This document shows, piece by piece, positions 1-8,901 of a DNA stretch of 64,000 nucleotides (position 1 is the first letter of the stretch; each line of letters starts with the position of its first letter). This DNA comes from Ditibartonella apis (GTDB lineage Bacteria; Pseudomonadota; Alphaproteobacteria; Rhizobiales; Rhizobiaceae). The stretch covers positions 62,001-126,000 of the forward strand of contig NZ_LXYU01000002.1 in NCBI RefSeq assembly GCF_001952075.1. The letters run 5' to 3'. The notes under the pieces are model-generated. The model did not search any database. It was not told the DNA's origin and saw nothing but the letters and a program-made list of their open reading frames with translations. The position numbers were made by a program, and so were the translations under genes.

Positions 1-788
1 TTGTTATTTTCTTTTGCCTGTTTCTTTTCAATCCAGCGTGAAACGATAATAGAAACTTCATAAAGAAGAATTGTCGGAAGAGCGACGCCAAACATCGTAA
101 AGAAATCGGAAGGTGTTACCATTGCAGCAACAACAACAGCAATCAGGATTGCCCATTTCCGTTTCGAAACCAGCATTTTCGACGTAATAAGACCGGCTTT
201 TGTTAACAGGCTCGTAACAAGAGGAAGCTGGAAAATAAGGCCGAATATCAGAATGAAAGACTGCATGAAGCTCAGATAATCCGAGATACGTGCAATAAAT
301 TCAACTTTCAAATGAGAATCAGGCAATAATTGTTGCGATAATGAAAACCACAACATCATCGGTGCAAGCACACAATAAACAAATGCACCGCCCAAAAGAA
401 ATAATATCGGCGCACTGATGAGAAACGGCAAAAAAGCGCGCCGCTCGTTGCGATAAAGCCCCGGCGCAATAAAGCTGTATAACTGGAACGCAAGATACGG
501 AAATGACAAAATGACACCGCCAAAAGCTGCAAGCTTCATTTTTGTCAGAAACGTTTCCCAGACCTGCGTTGATTGCAAACGGATGCTGTCAGGATTGCCG
601 CCGGAGATTTTCATTGCCCATTGATAGGGCCACAACAGAAAATTCAGGATGTAATCTTTGACAAAAAAGCAGATAATAAAGGCAATAGCAAATGCAATCA
701 AAGATACGATAATCCGATGTCGCAACTCTATCAAATGATCCAGCAGCGGCGCCGAGCTTGCTTCGACTTCGTCTTCATCCTCATGCAC
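1..788 (-). CDS. tatC: Sec-independent protein translocase TatC (3' end cut by window)
   Basis: TatC is the multi-spanning inner-membrane receptor of the twin-arginine translocase; it binds RR signal peptides of folded cargo. Reading down from 788 gives about 262 codons with no stop before the window edge, close to the usual family length, so only a short C-terminus is missing. The N-terminus is acidic (HEDEDEVEASSAP), followed by the family hallmark LLDHLIELRHRI and several hydrophobic segments. The only nearby start in frame is GTG at 786-788, because an in-frame TAG lies just upstream; the ribosome site is weak. It follows tatB with a 21-base gap, as part of a tatA-tatB-tatC run. Function is secure; the start is less so. 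Confidence 0.93.
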   Translation of the reverse strand, partial: MHEDEDEVEASSAPLLDHLIELRHRIIVSLIAFAIAFIICFFVKDYILNFLLWPYQWAMKISGGNPDSIRLQSTQVWETFLTKMKLAAFGGVILSFPYLAFQLYSFIAPGLYRNERRAFLPFLISAPILFLLGGAFVYCVLAPMMLWFSLSQQLLPDSHLKVEFIARISDYLSFMQSFILIFGLIFQLPLVTSLLTKAGLITSKMLVSKRKWAILIAVVVAAMVTPSDFFTMFGVALPTILLYEVSIIVSRWIEKKQAKENN

Positions 789-809
789 GATGATTTTTTC
801 CTATTTCAT

Positions 810-1580
810 TCAAACGTCGGCAACGGTTGTCTTTTTAACCCGTGAAGCAGCCCGTTTTACAGTTTTCTGGTTTTGTGCAGGAGCTTTCATAGCCCCTACT
901 GAAGCGGTCTTTTCCGGCGATGACGACTTTGCTGTCGCTGATACTTTACGTTTTGTTGCCGTTTTGGGTTTCAACGCCGCAGTTTGTTTTGTTGTTATCT
1001 TGCCTTTAGACGCTTCTTCAGCTGTCGGCTTTCCTTCTTTCACTTCAAAGGATGTTGGCGTTGCCGGATGTTCCTCCGTTGCCACGCTATCACCTCCTGC
1101 AGAAGCTGTCGAAACCGTTGCTGATTGGAACTTTTCGTCATCAACTATTCTCACAGTGCTGGACGTGACGTCAGCAGACGACGAATGATTTGCCGATGTT
1201 TCGTTATCTTTATTACTAGAAGACTTATCAGCCGCTTGCTCTGAAGCAGAATCTTGCGGCTTCGACTGCTTATCGTCCTCCTGACTAACCTCGATACTCG
1301 CTTTCACATCCTTTGCAACATCGCGAATAGGATCGAATATTTCCGTTAGCTTCTTGCGAGGATCGAGGTCTTTGACGTCGGTGAGGGTCTTTTGCAAATC
1401 ATCAAGCTCGGCTTCATGCATAGCTTCGTCGAATTGGCGACGGAATTCGTTTGCTGTCGTGCGCATGCGCGCAGTTGCCTTGCCAATAGCTTTCAGCATT
1501 TTTGGCAAGTCTTTCGGGCCGACCACAACAATCAGCACGATAAGAATGACAATAAATTCCGGTCCATCAATTCCGAACAT
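810..1580 (-). CDS. tatB: Sec-independent protein translocase TatB
   Basis: TatB is the single-span partner of TatC that receives RR-signal cargo. The protein has 256 residues. It begins MFGIDGPEFIVILIV, then a hydrophobic helix at about residues 4-22, the GPKDLPKML hinge and an amphipathic helix to about residue 60. The remaining roughly 170 residues are low-complexity, rich in Ser, Ala, Lys, Glu and Thr, and probably disordered; this is much longer than the tail of E. coli TatB. It lies between tatA (63-base gap) and tatC (21-base gap) on the same strand. The starting FGID and the hinge separate it from TatA. Confidence 0.95.
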   Translation of the reverse strand: MFGIDGPEFIVILIVLIVVVGPKDLPKMLKAIGKATARMRTTANEFRRQFDEAMHEAELDDLQKTLTDVKDLDPRKKLTEIFDPIRDVAKDVKASIEVSQEDDKQSKPQDSASEQAADKSSSNKDNETSANHSSSADVTSSTVRIVDDEKFQSATVSTASAGGDSVATEEHPATPTSFEVKEGKPTAEEASKGKITTKQTAALKPKTATKRKVSATAKSSSPEKTASVGAMKAPAQNQKTVKRAASRVKKTTVADV

Positions 1581-1643
1581 TATTCAAAGACCCTTTCCGA
1601 CAAGAAAGGCTTTTGCAAGAAAAGCTCTGACAACAAGAAAATA

Positions 1644-1973
1644 TTACGATTTTGTTGTTTTACGTTGCGTCGTTTTGGCTTTTGGCTTGGATGCACGTGG
1701 TGCGGCTTTTTTTGCGGTTGATTTTCTCGTGTTTGCAACCTGCTTCACCGGTTCAATTGTTTCTTCCGGTTTAACATCAATGGTTTTGATTTCAGGCCGC
1801 TCGGCAGGTTGTTGAGATTCAACCTCTTCATCGTCCTCTTTCAAGCCTTTTTTGAAACTCTTGATACCTTTGGCAAAATCTCCCATAAATTCCGAAATTT
1901 TACCACGACCGAATAGGACAAGAATGATGAGTAGGATCACTATAAGGTGAACTGGTGAAAGGAAATTTCCCAT
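1644..1973 (-). CDS. tatA: Sec-independent protein translocase TatA
   Basis: TatA is the pore-forming or membrane-weakening subunit of the twin-arginine translocase. The 109-residue protein starts [17 protein letters not shown], with one short transmembrane helix (about residues 7-21), the [24 protein letters not shown] hinge and amphipathic helix region (typical FGRGKI pattern), an acidic patch (DDEEVES) and a Lys/Thr/Ala-rich tail. It is the first tat gene. A 114-base gap to scpB upstream suggests that the tat genes may have their own promoter, though I could not identify one with confidence. Confidence 0.95.
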   Translation of the reverse strand: MGNFLSPVHLIVILLIILVLFGRGKISEFMGDFAKGIKSFKKGLKEDDEEVESQQPAERPEIKTIDVKPEETIEPVKQVANTRKSTAKKAAPRASKPKAKTTQRKTTKS

Positions 1974-2087
1974 TATGTACTCTCTTCGATGCTGGAACTG
2001 TCTTAATGTGTACTTTTAGACACTTTTTTCAAGTCTTTTAAACACAACCACGTGTATTTACATTTTTTATTCCCAAACAAGGTGATT

Positions 2088-2792
2088 TTAAGATTTTTCT
2101 TCCCGATCAAGTGGACTTAAAAGTCCTAATTGTTCCAAATTGATATCTTCAAGCGGTTCTTCTTCATCGGTCAGAATATCCGGATCGGCTGTCGGTGATG
2201 GCATACGGAAATTGGACGGTAATCTTGAAGACAGAAGACCTGCACCTTTCAATTCTTCCATCCCCGGTAAGTCCGAAATTTCTGGCAGACTGAATTCATC
2301 AAGAAAAGCAAGAGTTGTCCCGTATGTTACCGGTCGCCCCGGAACGCGCCTGCGTCCACGAATTTTCACCCAACCTGCTTCCATCAACACATCCAACGTA
2401 CCTTTCGATGTTTCAACGCCTCTGACGTCTTCTAGTTCCGCACGTGTTATCGGTTGATGATAGGCAATAATTGCCAAAACTTCCAAAGCAGCACGGGAAA
2501 GTTTCCTTGACCTTTCTTCTTGTCTATTCAAAAGAAAGGAAAGATCGGGTGCTGTACGGAAAGCGTAAGCATTTCCCACTTTATGAAGATTAACGCCACG
2601 TTTTTGATAATCCTGTTTCAAAACATCCATAATCGCTGCAATATTGGCGCCTTTAGGAAGCCGTTCTTCAAGGGCTCGGTCGGTCACAGGTTCACTTGAC
2701 GCAAAAACGATTGCTTCAGCCATACGGACAAGTTCGGGCGTTATGTTGAGCTCGCCATTTCTATTTTTTTCTGCGTTTTTTTGTTCAGCCAT
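2088..2792 (-). CDS. scpB: Segregation and condensation protein B (ScpB)
   Basis: ScpB is the winged-helix kite subunit that works with ScpA and Smc in chromosome compaction and segregation. The 234-residue protein carries the typical core, including LSRAALEVLAIIAYHQPITRAE at about residues 98-119 and the following RGV and GRRRVPGRPVTYGTT segment, then a short acidic C-terminal tail. Only one base separates its ATG from the scpA stop codon, so translation is likely coupled. The two proteins form one complex, which fits the arrangement. Confidence 0.95.
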   Translation of the reverse strand: MAEQKNAEKNRNGELNITPELVRMAEAIVFASSEPVTDRALEERLPKGANIAAIMDVLKQDYQKRGVNLHKVGNAYAFRTAPDLSFLLNRQEERSRKLSRAALEVLAIIAYHQPITRAELEDVRGVETSKGTLDVLMEAGWVKIRGRRRVPGRPVTYGTTLAFLDEFSLPEISDLPGMEELKGAGLLSSRLPSNFRMPSPTADPDILTDEEEPLEDINLEQLGLLSPLDREEKS

Positions 2793-2793
2793 C

Positions 2794-3681
2794 TTAATTG
2801 CTTTCGGGCTTTGCCCCGCCCCCGATATTTATGGTGTTCGGCCCCTCAGCCTTTTTGTGCGCACGAAGATAAATCGGGGCGAATGGCGCAGCCTGTCGAA
2901 TATCAAGCTGCTTTTCTCTCACCATTTCAAGACTTGCCGCAAAAGTGCTCGCTAAAGCTGTGCGACGTTCATGGGCGGTCGGAATAAAAGCAAATAAAAA
3001 CTTGTCCAACGCCTGCCAATCTTTTGCTTCACCCATCAACCGCACCAATATTGCACGCGCGGCCTTTAGTGACCAGACTTCCCGCTTTCCCACTTCAACG
3101 CGTTTGACCGCCTGCCTTTGACGCAAACCGGCATAAGCCATCAACAGATCGTAGAGAGAAACGTCATAGAGATGCTTTTTTTCAACTACCACCATTTCCG
3201 GATTGGCGCGCTTGAAAATGTCCCGTCCTAAACGGTTACGGTTTACAAGCTGTCCCGCCGCTTCCCGCATGGCTTCAAGCCTCTGCAAACGGAATTGTAA
3301 TAATCCCGCCAGCTCTTCGCCACTTTCCCCTTCATCATCCGAGCGTTGCGGCACAAGCAAACGGGATTTGAGATAAGCAAGCCAAGCCGCCATCACCAGA
3401 TAGTCGGCGGCAAGATCGAGTCTCAATTCATGCGCTGTTTTAACGAAATCGAGATATTGTTGCACAAGTTCGACAATTGATATATGCGCCAAATCGACTT
3501 TCTGGTTCCGTGCGAGTTGTAACAGAAGATCAAGCGGACCTTCAAACCCCTGAACGTCGATAACCAATGTTGGCTCGCTAACGCCGTGTTCTTCTTCCCA
3601 AATCGATTCCATAGCCTTTTGAGCATGGTGTCCGTTCAGGTTTTTTCCGTTCGCATTGGATTTTTTGTCGTTTTGTGCCAA
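2794..3681 (-). CDS. scpA: Segregation and condensation protein A (ScpA)
   Basis: ScpA is the kleisin that bridges Smc heads and recruits ScpB. The 295-residue protein contains the hallmark FEGPLDLLLQLARNQKVDL near residues 46-64 and DYLVMAAWLAYLKSRLLVP near residues 93-111. The frame opens directly behind the TAG of nagZ. The best start is TTG at 3679-3681, preceded by a good ribosome site (GAGGG) a few bases upstream. The tail is rich in Gly and Asn. It sits 12 bases after nagZ and one base before scpB, so the three probably share a transcript. Confidence 0.94.
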   Translation of the reverse strand: MAQNDKKSNANGKNLNGHHAQKAMESIWEEEHGVSEPTLVIDVQGFEGPLDLLLQLARNQKVDLAHISIVELVQQYLDFVKTAHELRLDLAADYLVMAAWLAYLKSRLLVPQRSDDEGESGEELAGLLQFRLQRLEAMREAAGQLVNRNRLGRDIFKRANPEMVVVEKKHLYDVSLYDLLMAYAGLRQRQAVKRVEVGKREVWSLKAARAILVRLMGEAKDWQALDKFLFAFIPTAHERRTALASTFAASLEMVREKQLDIRQAAPFAPIYLRAHKKAEGPNTINIGGGAKPESN

Positions 3682-3693
3682 ATCCGGTTCCCT

Positions 3694-4710
3694 CTAGCCG
3701 ATAGCAAGGAGTTTTTGAAATTCCTCCCGCAACGCCTTTTCGTCAGCTTTATCCGGTTCTGTCACCCAATTTGTCGCATATTGCGCTCGCTCAAGTGATT
3801 TGCCTTCAAGCCAAGGCGTTGCTGCGGCAATTTTTTGCATTTCCTCTATTTCGCCATTGCAGTGTAAAACAAGATCGCATCCGGCTTCGAACGCCCCTTT
3901 TGCCAGATTGCCCAAATCGCCTGAAAGCGCCTTCATTGATAAATCATCCGTCATCAACAAGCCATCAAAGTCAATCTCTTTACGAATGATTTCGTCCACG
4001 ACCTTTTTTGACAAGGTTGCCGGTTTTTCCGGGTCGACGCTTTCATAAACGACATGGGCAGTCATTGCCACCGGCAGATCGGATAATGCTTCGAACGGGG
4101 CAAAATCGTTACGGCGTAAAGTCTCTAATGATGCATCGACACGTGCGAGGCTCTTATGGGTGTCGCATAATGCACGACCGTGGCCGGGAATATGCTTCAT
4201 TACAGGCAGGATACCGCCTGCTTTCAAACCTTCCGCAGCTGCGCGTCCCAACGCTATGACGGTTTTATAGTCATTGCCATAGGCACGCGTACCAATAACA
4301 TTATCTGCTCCTTCAATCGGCACGTCTAGAAGCGGCAGGCAGTCGGCATTTATCCCCAACCGGCGCAGATCAAATGCGTGCAGACGTGACATGATAAAAG
4401 TTGCACGCAATCCTTTTGCTTTATTCTTTTTGTAGAGTTCACCCAATGTTGCTGCCGGCGGATAATCAGGCGCTAGCGGCGCACGCAGCCTTTGAACACG
4501 TCCACCCTCCTGATCGATAAAAATAAATACATCGTCGCGACCACTTGCCGAAACAAGCGAAGCAGTCAATTGTTTAACCTCGTCGGCCGAACCGATATTC
4601 CTTGCAAAAAGAATGAAAGCCCAAGGCTGGTTTTCTGCTATAAAATCTTTTTCGGCCGCCGTTAGGCTCAGGCCTGACACTCCGACAATCATAGCTTTCA
4701 TATTTTGCAT
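3694..4710 (-). CDS. nagZ: Beta-N-acetylhexosaminidase NagZ
   Basis: NagZ is a cytoplasmic glycoside hydrolase family 3 enzyme that removes N-acetylglucosamine from anhydromuropeptides during murein recycling. The 338-residue protein shows the family signatures DQEGGRVQRL (residues 66-75), KHIPGHG (172-178, with the catalytic His region) and the nucleophile region MTDDLSM. There is no signal peptide, as expected. ATG codons at 4710 and 4701 are both possible; neither has a strong ribosome site. The position ahead of scpA-scpB-tat is the usual one in this order of bacteria. Confidence 0.94.
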   Translation of the reverse strand: MQNMKAMIVGVSGLSLTAAEKDFIAENQPWAFILFARNIGSADEVKQLTASLVSASGRDDVFIFIDQEGGRVQRLRAPLAPDYPPAATLGELYKKNKAKGLRATFIMSRLHAFDLRRLGINADCLPLLDVPIEGADNVIGTRAYGNDYKTVIALGRAAAEGLKAGGILPVMKHIPGHGRALCDTHKSLARVDASLETLRRNDFAPFEALSDLPVAMTAHVVYESVDPEKPATLSKKVVDEIIRKEIDFDGLLMTDDLSMKALSGDLGNLAKGAFEAGCDLVLHCNGEIEEMQKIAAATPWLEGKSLERAQYATNWVTEPDKADEKALREEFQKLLAIG

Positions 4711-4755
4711 ATTACTTAATTGTTTCGCCGTCTCGAGGCGCCTTTCCGAAATTGA

Positions 4756-6921
4756 TTATAACGACTCTATATCATTTTTCGAGTGTTTTACGTGACTTTC
4801 TGATCCGTGTGTCCTAACGGATTTATCAAGCTTTTTCACCCAGACTTTTATGTCGTGTACCGCAAGTCCACCATTAGGCGCGGGTGAATCTGCTCCGGTC
4901 AAAACATTTATCCCTTCTCCCCGAACAAAACTTGAATTGGCAAACAATCCTTGAGAGACCACAACCCGTCTTTTCAAGCCTTCAAACAGTTTTGCATGAA
5001 GCGCCACACTACCGCGTTGATTGCCTATCTCGACAAGGTCACCATCCTTTATATCATACATCGCCGCATCATCGGGATGGATCATGAGCGTTGGGCGCAC
5101 TTCTTTCAATAAAGACGTTGGCGATTCCGAAAATGTCGAATTAAGAAAATTATGTGCGGGTGATGTTACAAGTTTGAACGGATGTTCTTCGTCAGCTTTT
5201 TCAATCACATCCCACTGATCGGGAAAATCGGGCATTTCATCATACGGCCCTTGATAGCCCATTGTATCCGGGGGCGTATCGGGAGCTTTATAACCGGTCC
5301 ATTGTGCCTTGAAACGGAATTTCCTGTCAGGCCAGGCAAAACCGTTCAGAAAATGGGCGCGTTCAAAAGACGGCTGAACGTCAAGCCAGCGTTTTTCCTT
5401 AAGTTCTTCATAAGTCCCGCGGTGTGACGCTCTCAACATATTATCGATAAGTTCAATAGCTGTCTTGTCAAACCCCGCCATATGACCAAATCCGAGCCGT
5501 TTTGCCAATTCGTTTATAACATAGAGATTGGGCTTCGGTCCGGTTGGAGGTTCAATCAATTTCGGCCCTAATAGAATATGTTGTTGGCCACCAGCCCGAT
5601 AAATATCGTCATGTTCCAGAAACATTGTTGCAGGCAGAACGACGTCGGCCATTTTAGCCGTATCTGTCATAAATTGCTCATGAACCACGGTGAAAAGATC
5701 CTCGCGTGCCAAACCTTTGTGGATCAACCGTTGTTCGGGCGCAACATTTGCCGGATTGGTGTTCTGGATAAACAAAACGGTTACGGGCGGGCCACCATAA
5801 AGTGTTTCTTTATCACCAAGCAGGATTCTGCCGATTTTCGATTGATCAAGCGAACGAATTTTCGGATCAGCAAAAGCCGTTCCTTCAACTTCATTTTTGT
5901 TAAGAGCAAATATCGAAGCGTTGGAATAGAATGCGCCGCCACCTTCATATTGCCATGCTCCCGTAACTGTGGGCACCGAAAGTGCTGCATGCATTGCAAC
6001 CGCGCCGTTACGTTGTCTCGTAAAACCGTATCCCAGCCGGAAGAAAGTGCGTTTGGTTGTGCCGACCCAATGGGCAAAGGTTTCTATTTCTTCAACAGAT
6101 AGACCGGTAATTTCAGCCGCCCATTGCGGCGTTTTTGTTTTCAAGTGGCGCTCGAGCCCGTGCGGGTCATCGCTATAGCGTTCCAGATAATTCCAATCGG
6201 CAAAACCATCCCGAAACAATATATGCATCACAGCACAGGCCAAGGCTGCGTCGGTTCCCGGTCTTAAAATCAAGCCGAGATCGGCCTGACGCACCGTTGC
6301 ACTCTCGAAAACATCAATAGCAACAATGCGTGCATGATGGTCTTTGCGTGCTCTGGTGACATGGGTCATAACATTGACTTGAGTACTTGCCGCATTGGTA
6401 CCCCAGATCACCACAAGATCGGATTTTTCCATTTCCCGCGGGTCAACACCCGCAATCCTGCCGGTGCCGGCAAAATAGCCGGTTGCTGCGGTATTGGTAC
6501 AAAATGTCGAAAATTGTCCGGAATATTTTCCTGCATGCCGCAAACGATTAATAGAATCGCGCTGCACGAGCCCCATAGTTCCGGCAAAAAAATACGGCCA
6601 TATAGTGGTTGAATCGTATTTTTTCTCTGCCTTTTGAAAATTTTCGGCTATGAGGTCGAGTGCGTCACCCCATGTGACTTCCTGCCAGTTACCATCGCCT
6701 TTAGGACCTTTTCTGACAAGCGGTTTCAACAATCTAGCCGGATTGTGTACGCGTTCGCTATAGCGGGCGACTTTTGCACAGATAACGCCCGCCGTATAAG
6801 TATTGTCTTTTGCGCCCCTAATCCGGCCTATTCTCGTGGGGGACAATAATTCCACATCAAGCGCGCACGTTGAAGGGCAATCATGGGGACAGGCTGTATG
6901 GCCAATTTCTATATTGCTCAT
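4756..6921 (-). CDS. Molybdopterin-dependent oxidoreductase (formate dehydrogenase/DMSO reductase superfamily)
   Basis: A 721-residue enzyme of the DMSO-reductase superfamily. The N-terminus carries a 4Fe-4S motif at Cys11, Cys15, Cys19 and Cys48. Cys141 in the STFCTNTAATGY segment is the likely molybdenum ligand, at the position where formate dehydrogenases carry Cys or Sec. Later come the molybdopterin-binding segments VIWGTN (about 172-177) and FIQNTNPANVAPEQ, and a C-terminal dinucleotide-binding domain from about residue 590. There is no twin-arginine signal, so it should be cytoplasmic. No electron-transfer subunit lies beside it; an EamA permease is upstream and nagZ downstream. The substrate is unknown; formate or another small oxidised or reduced compound is only a guess. 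Confidence 0.85.
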   Translation of the reverse strand: MSNIEIGHTACPHDCPSTCALDVELLSPTRIGRIRGAKDNTYTAGVICAKVARYSERVHNPARLLKPLVRKGPKGDGNWQEVTWGDALDLIAENFQKAEKKYDSTTIWPYFFAGTMGLVQRDSINRLRHAGKYSGQFSTFCTNTAATGYFAGTGRIAGVDPREMEKSDLVVIWGTNAASTQVNVMTHVTRARKDHHARIVAIDVFESATVRQADLGLILRPGTDAALACAVMHILFRDGFADWNYLERYSDDPHGLERHLKTKTPQWAAEITGLSVEEIETFAHWVGTTKRTFFRLGYGFTRQRNGAVAMHAALSVPTVTGAWQYEGGGAFYSNASIFALNKNEVEGTAFADPKIRSLDQSKIGRILLGDKETLYGGPPVTVLFIQNTNPANVAPEQRLIHKGLAREDLFTVVHEQFMTDTAKMADVVLPATMFLEHDDIYRAGGQQHILLGPKLIEPPTGPKPNLYVINELAKRLGFGHMAGFDKTAIELIDNMLRASHRGTYEELKEKRWLDVQPSFERAHFLNGFAWPDRKFRFKAQWTGYKAPDTPPDTMGYQGPYDEMPDFPDQWDVIEKADEEHPFKLVTSPAHNFLNSTFSESPTSLLKEVRPTLMIHPDDAAMYDIKDGDLVEIGNQRGSVALHAKLFEGLKRRVVVSQGLFANSSFVRGEGINVLTGADSPAPNGGLAVHDIKVWVKKLDKSVRTHGSESHVKHSKNDIESL

Positions 6922-6974
6922 GGCAATTCCGACTCAATCAATGAAAACGGATGTATTTAGCAATTTTACTATTT

Positions 6975-7826
6975 TCAGGCTAGTCTTACAGCTATAACAC
7001 CAAGAACAATGATGATTGAGGCAACAAAGCGCGGAGGGCTGACATGTTCACGCAAGACAAAATAGGATAAAATAACAGCAAAGACTATTGCACTTTCGCG
7101 CAAAGCAGCAACCAGTGCCACCGGCAACTTTGTCATTGTCCAAAGTGCAAGACCATAAGATCCAAGTGACAAAAATCCTCCAACAAGTCCGATAGACCAA
7201 TAGCGTTGAAAGTGGATTAAAAATGGTTGACAGGTTTTATCATTGAAAAGTTCAAAAACAACTTTCACCAAACCAATCAGAAAAAATATCCATAAAATAT
7301 AAGAAACCGGCGCTCCCGATAATCTGACACCAATCCCGTCAAGCAGAGTGTATAAGGCTATAAAAGCAGCCGTTAGCAAAGAAAGTGGAATGATGGAGGG
7401 CTCAATTTTATCGCTGCGTCTAACCGCTTCAAGCGCCAAGGTCAGCACTCCCGACGAGATAAGAATAACACCGCACCAAGCTACGATTGATAATTTTTCG
7501 CCGAGAATAGGCCCGCTAAAGAGTGCAACAAAAAGCGGTGCTACACCGCGCATCACCGGATAAGACTGGCTAACATCGCCTCTTTGATAAACGATTCCGA
7601 CAAGCATCATATAGACGACCTGCACAAAGACTGAAATGAGCAAAAACGGCAGGCTCGCAAGTGACGGCAAGGATTGAAAAGGAATACCTGCAAGCGCGAG
7701 GATAGAAGAACCCGCCATAAAAACCGTGATATTGGTCTTCGCATCACCGGTTAATTTCAAAACCACGCTCCACAGTGCGTGCATCAATGCCGCCAAAAGC
7801 ACAAGTGAAACCATCACGCCCGACAT
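6975..7826 (-). CDS. EamA-family (drug/metabolite transporter) permease
   Basis: A 283-residue integral membrane protein with about ten hydrophobic segments and two repeated EamA halves; conserved patches include YPVMRGVAPLFVALF in the first half and the C-terminal ALVAALRESAIVFAVILSYF. It belongs to the DMT superfamily and probably exports or imports a small organic molecule; the substrate cannot be read from sequence. It lies 53 bases upstream of the molybdopterin oxidoreductase on the same strand, so the two may be co-transcribed. Confidence 0.85.
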   Translation of the reverse strand: MSGVMVSLVLLAALMHALWSVVLKLTGDAKTNITVFMAGSSILALAGIPFQSLPSLASLPFLLISVFVQVVYMMLVGIVYQRGDVSQSYPVMRGVAPLFVALFSGPILGEKLSIVAWCGVILISSGVLTLALEAVRRSDKIEPSIIPLSLLTAAFIALYTLLDGIGVRLSGAPVSYILWIFFLIGLVKVVFELFNDKTCQPFLIHFQRYWSIGLVGGFLSLGSYGLALWTMTKLPVALVAALRESAIVFAVILSYFVLREHVSPPRFVASIIIVLGVIAVRLA

Positions 7827-8111
7827 ATGGCATACTTTCCGGTCAACAAGCCGATAAAAGGGAAGTTTATGAATAGAAATCCGAATTAATTCAAAAAAAT
7901 TAGAAAACCAGATTCAAAGACCTCTATCAAGTCAGGTTAATTTTGTGTTAAAAGCTTCCCACACAAAAATTGATTTGCAGAAAAGAGTCGATGTCCATTT
8001 TCTTTTATCTGCTCATCAAACCTATTGAAGGATATTTGCTTTTTCCAATTACGACAGACCAAAATTTGCTTAATAATCTTACGGTCTGTCCGGGCTATCG
8101 AGATCTTTAAA

Positions 8112-8876
8112 ATGAACAGACGCTTTTTCCTTCTCTCGGCACCGCTTTTCCTTGCCGGTTGTACTTTTCGCCACCCTTTACCCAAAATGGTTCCGATTGA
8201 TACCGGCGAGCCGGTAACGACAACGACCTATGTTATAAGGCGACATAAGGCAAAGCCGAAGGTTACGCCCAAAAAGAAGAAGGTTAGTTACGGCGAATAT
8301 CCGGTAAACGAAAAATACGCATCCATGTATGCGGCTACGACCGATAACGGTTTCCCAGTGAACGCTGTTGATACAAGCCGCATCAATCCCGAATATTTGC
8401 GCCATGAAGTGGCGTTCCATATGCCTTATAAGCCTGGAACTATTGTCGTCGATCCAACCAACTTTTTCTGCTATTTTGTACTTTCGGAAGGACGCGCCAT
8501 GCGCTACGGCGTCGGTGTTGCGCGGTCGGCCGCTGCCGATTTTCAGGGGGAAGCAATAATCGGTCGCAAAGCGGTATGGCCAACATGGCATCCGACTTCA
8601 AGCATGGTACAAAAGCAGCCTCAAAGATATGGCCATCTGACTGATGGCATGAAAGGTGGCCCGGGCAATCCGCTGGGTGCTCGCGCCCTTTATCTCTATA
8701 GAGGCGGAACAGACACACTTTTCCGTTTGCATGGAACAGTCGAACCCTGGTCAATCGGCAAGCGGGTATCTTCGGGATGTATCCGTTTTCTCAATCAGGA
8801 TATTATCGATCTTTATAGTCGTGTGCCGATTGGAACCCGTGCTGTTGTTTTGCCGCATAAAATCGGCCTCGGCTGA
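8112..8876 (+). CDS. L,D-transpeptidase (YkuD domain) lipoprotein
   Basis: A YkuD-domain enzyme that forms 3-3 cross-links in murein or anchors proteins to it. Starting at ATG 8112 gives 254 residues opening with a lipoprotein-type signal, MNRRFFLLSAPLFLAGC, where Cys17 would be lipidated. A further 29 codons are open upstream of this ATG but lack signal-peptide character. The C-terminal half holds the catalytic pattern: His207 in LHGT and the SSGCIR motif with nucleophile Cys223. A basic Lys-rich linker follows the signal. It stands divergent from the EamA gene and 25 bases before rlmJ. Confidence 0.92.
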   Translation: MNRRFFLLSAPLFLAGCTFRHPLPKMVPIDTGEPVTTTTYVIRRHKAKPKVTPKKKKVSYGEYPVNEKYASMYAATTDNGFPVNAVDTSRINPEYLRHEVAFHMPYKPGTIVVDPTNFFCYFVLSEGRAMRYGVGVARSAAADFQGEAIIGRKAVWPTWHPTSSMVQKQPQRYGHLTDGMKGGPGNPLGARALYLYRGGTDTLFRLHGTVEPWSIGKRVSSGCIRFLNQDIIDLYSRVPIGTRAVVLPHKIGLG

Positions 8877-8901
8877 TATCAGAAACGGTTAGAACAAAAT
8901 A

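Noticed and set aside
5578..6102. Open frame of 174 codons antisense to the molybdopterin oxidoreductase
   Set aside because: Shadow of a well-supported gene with no family features.
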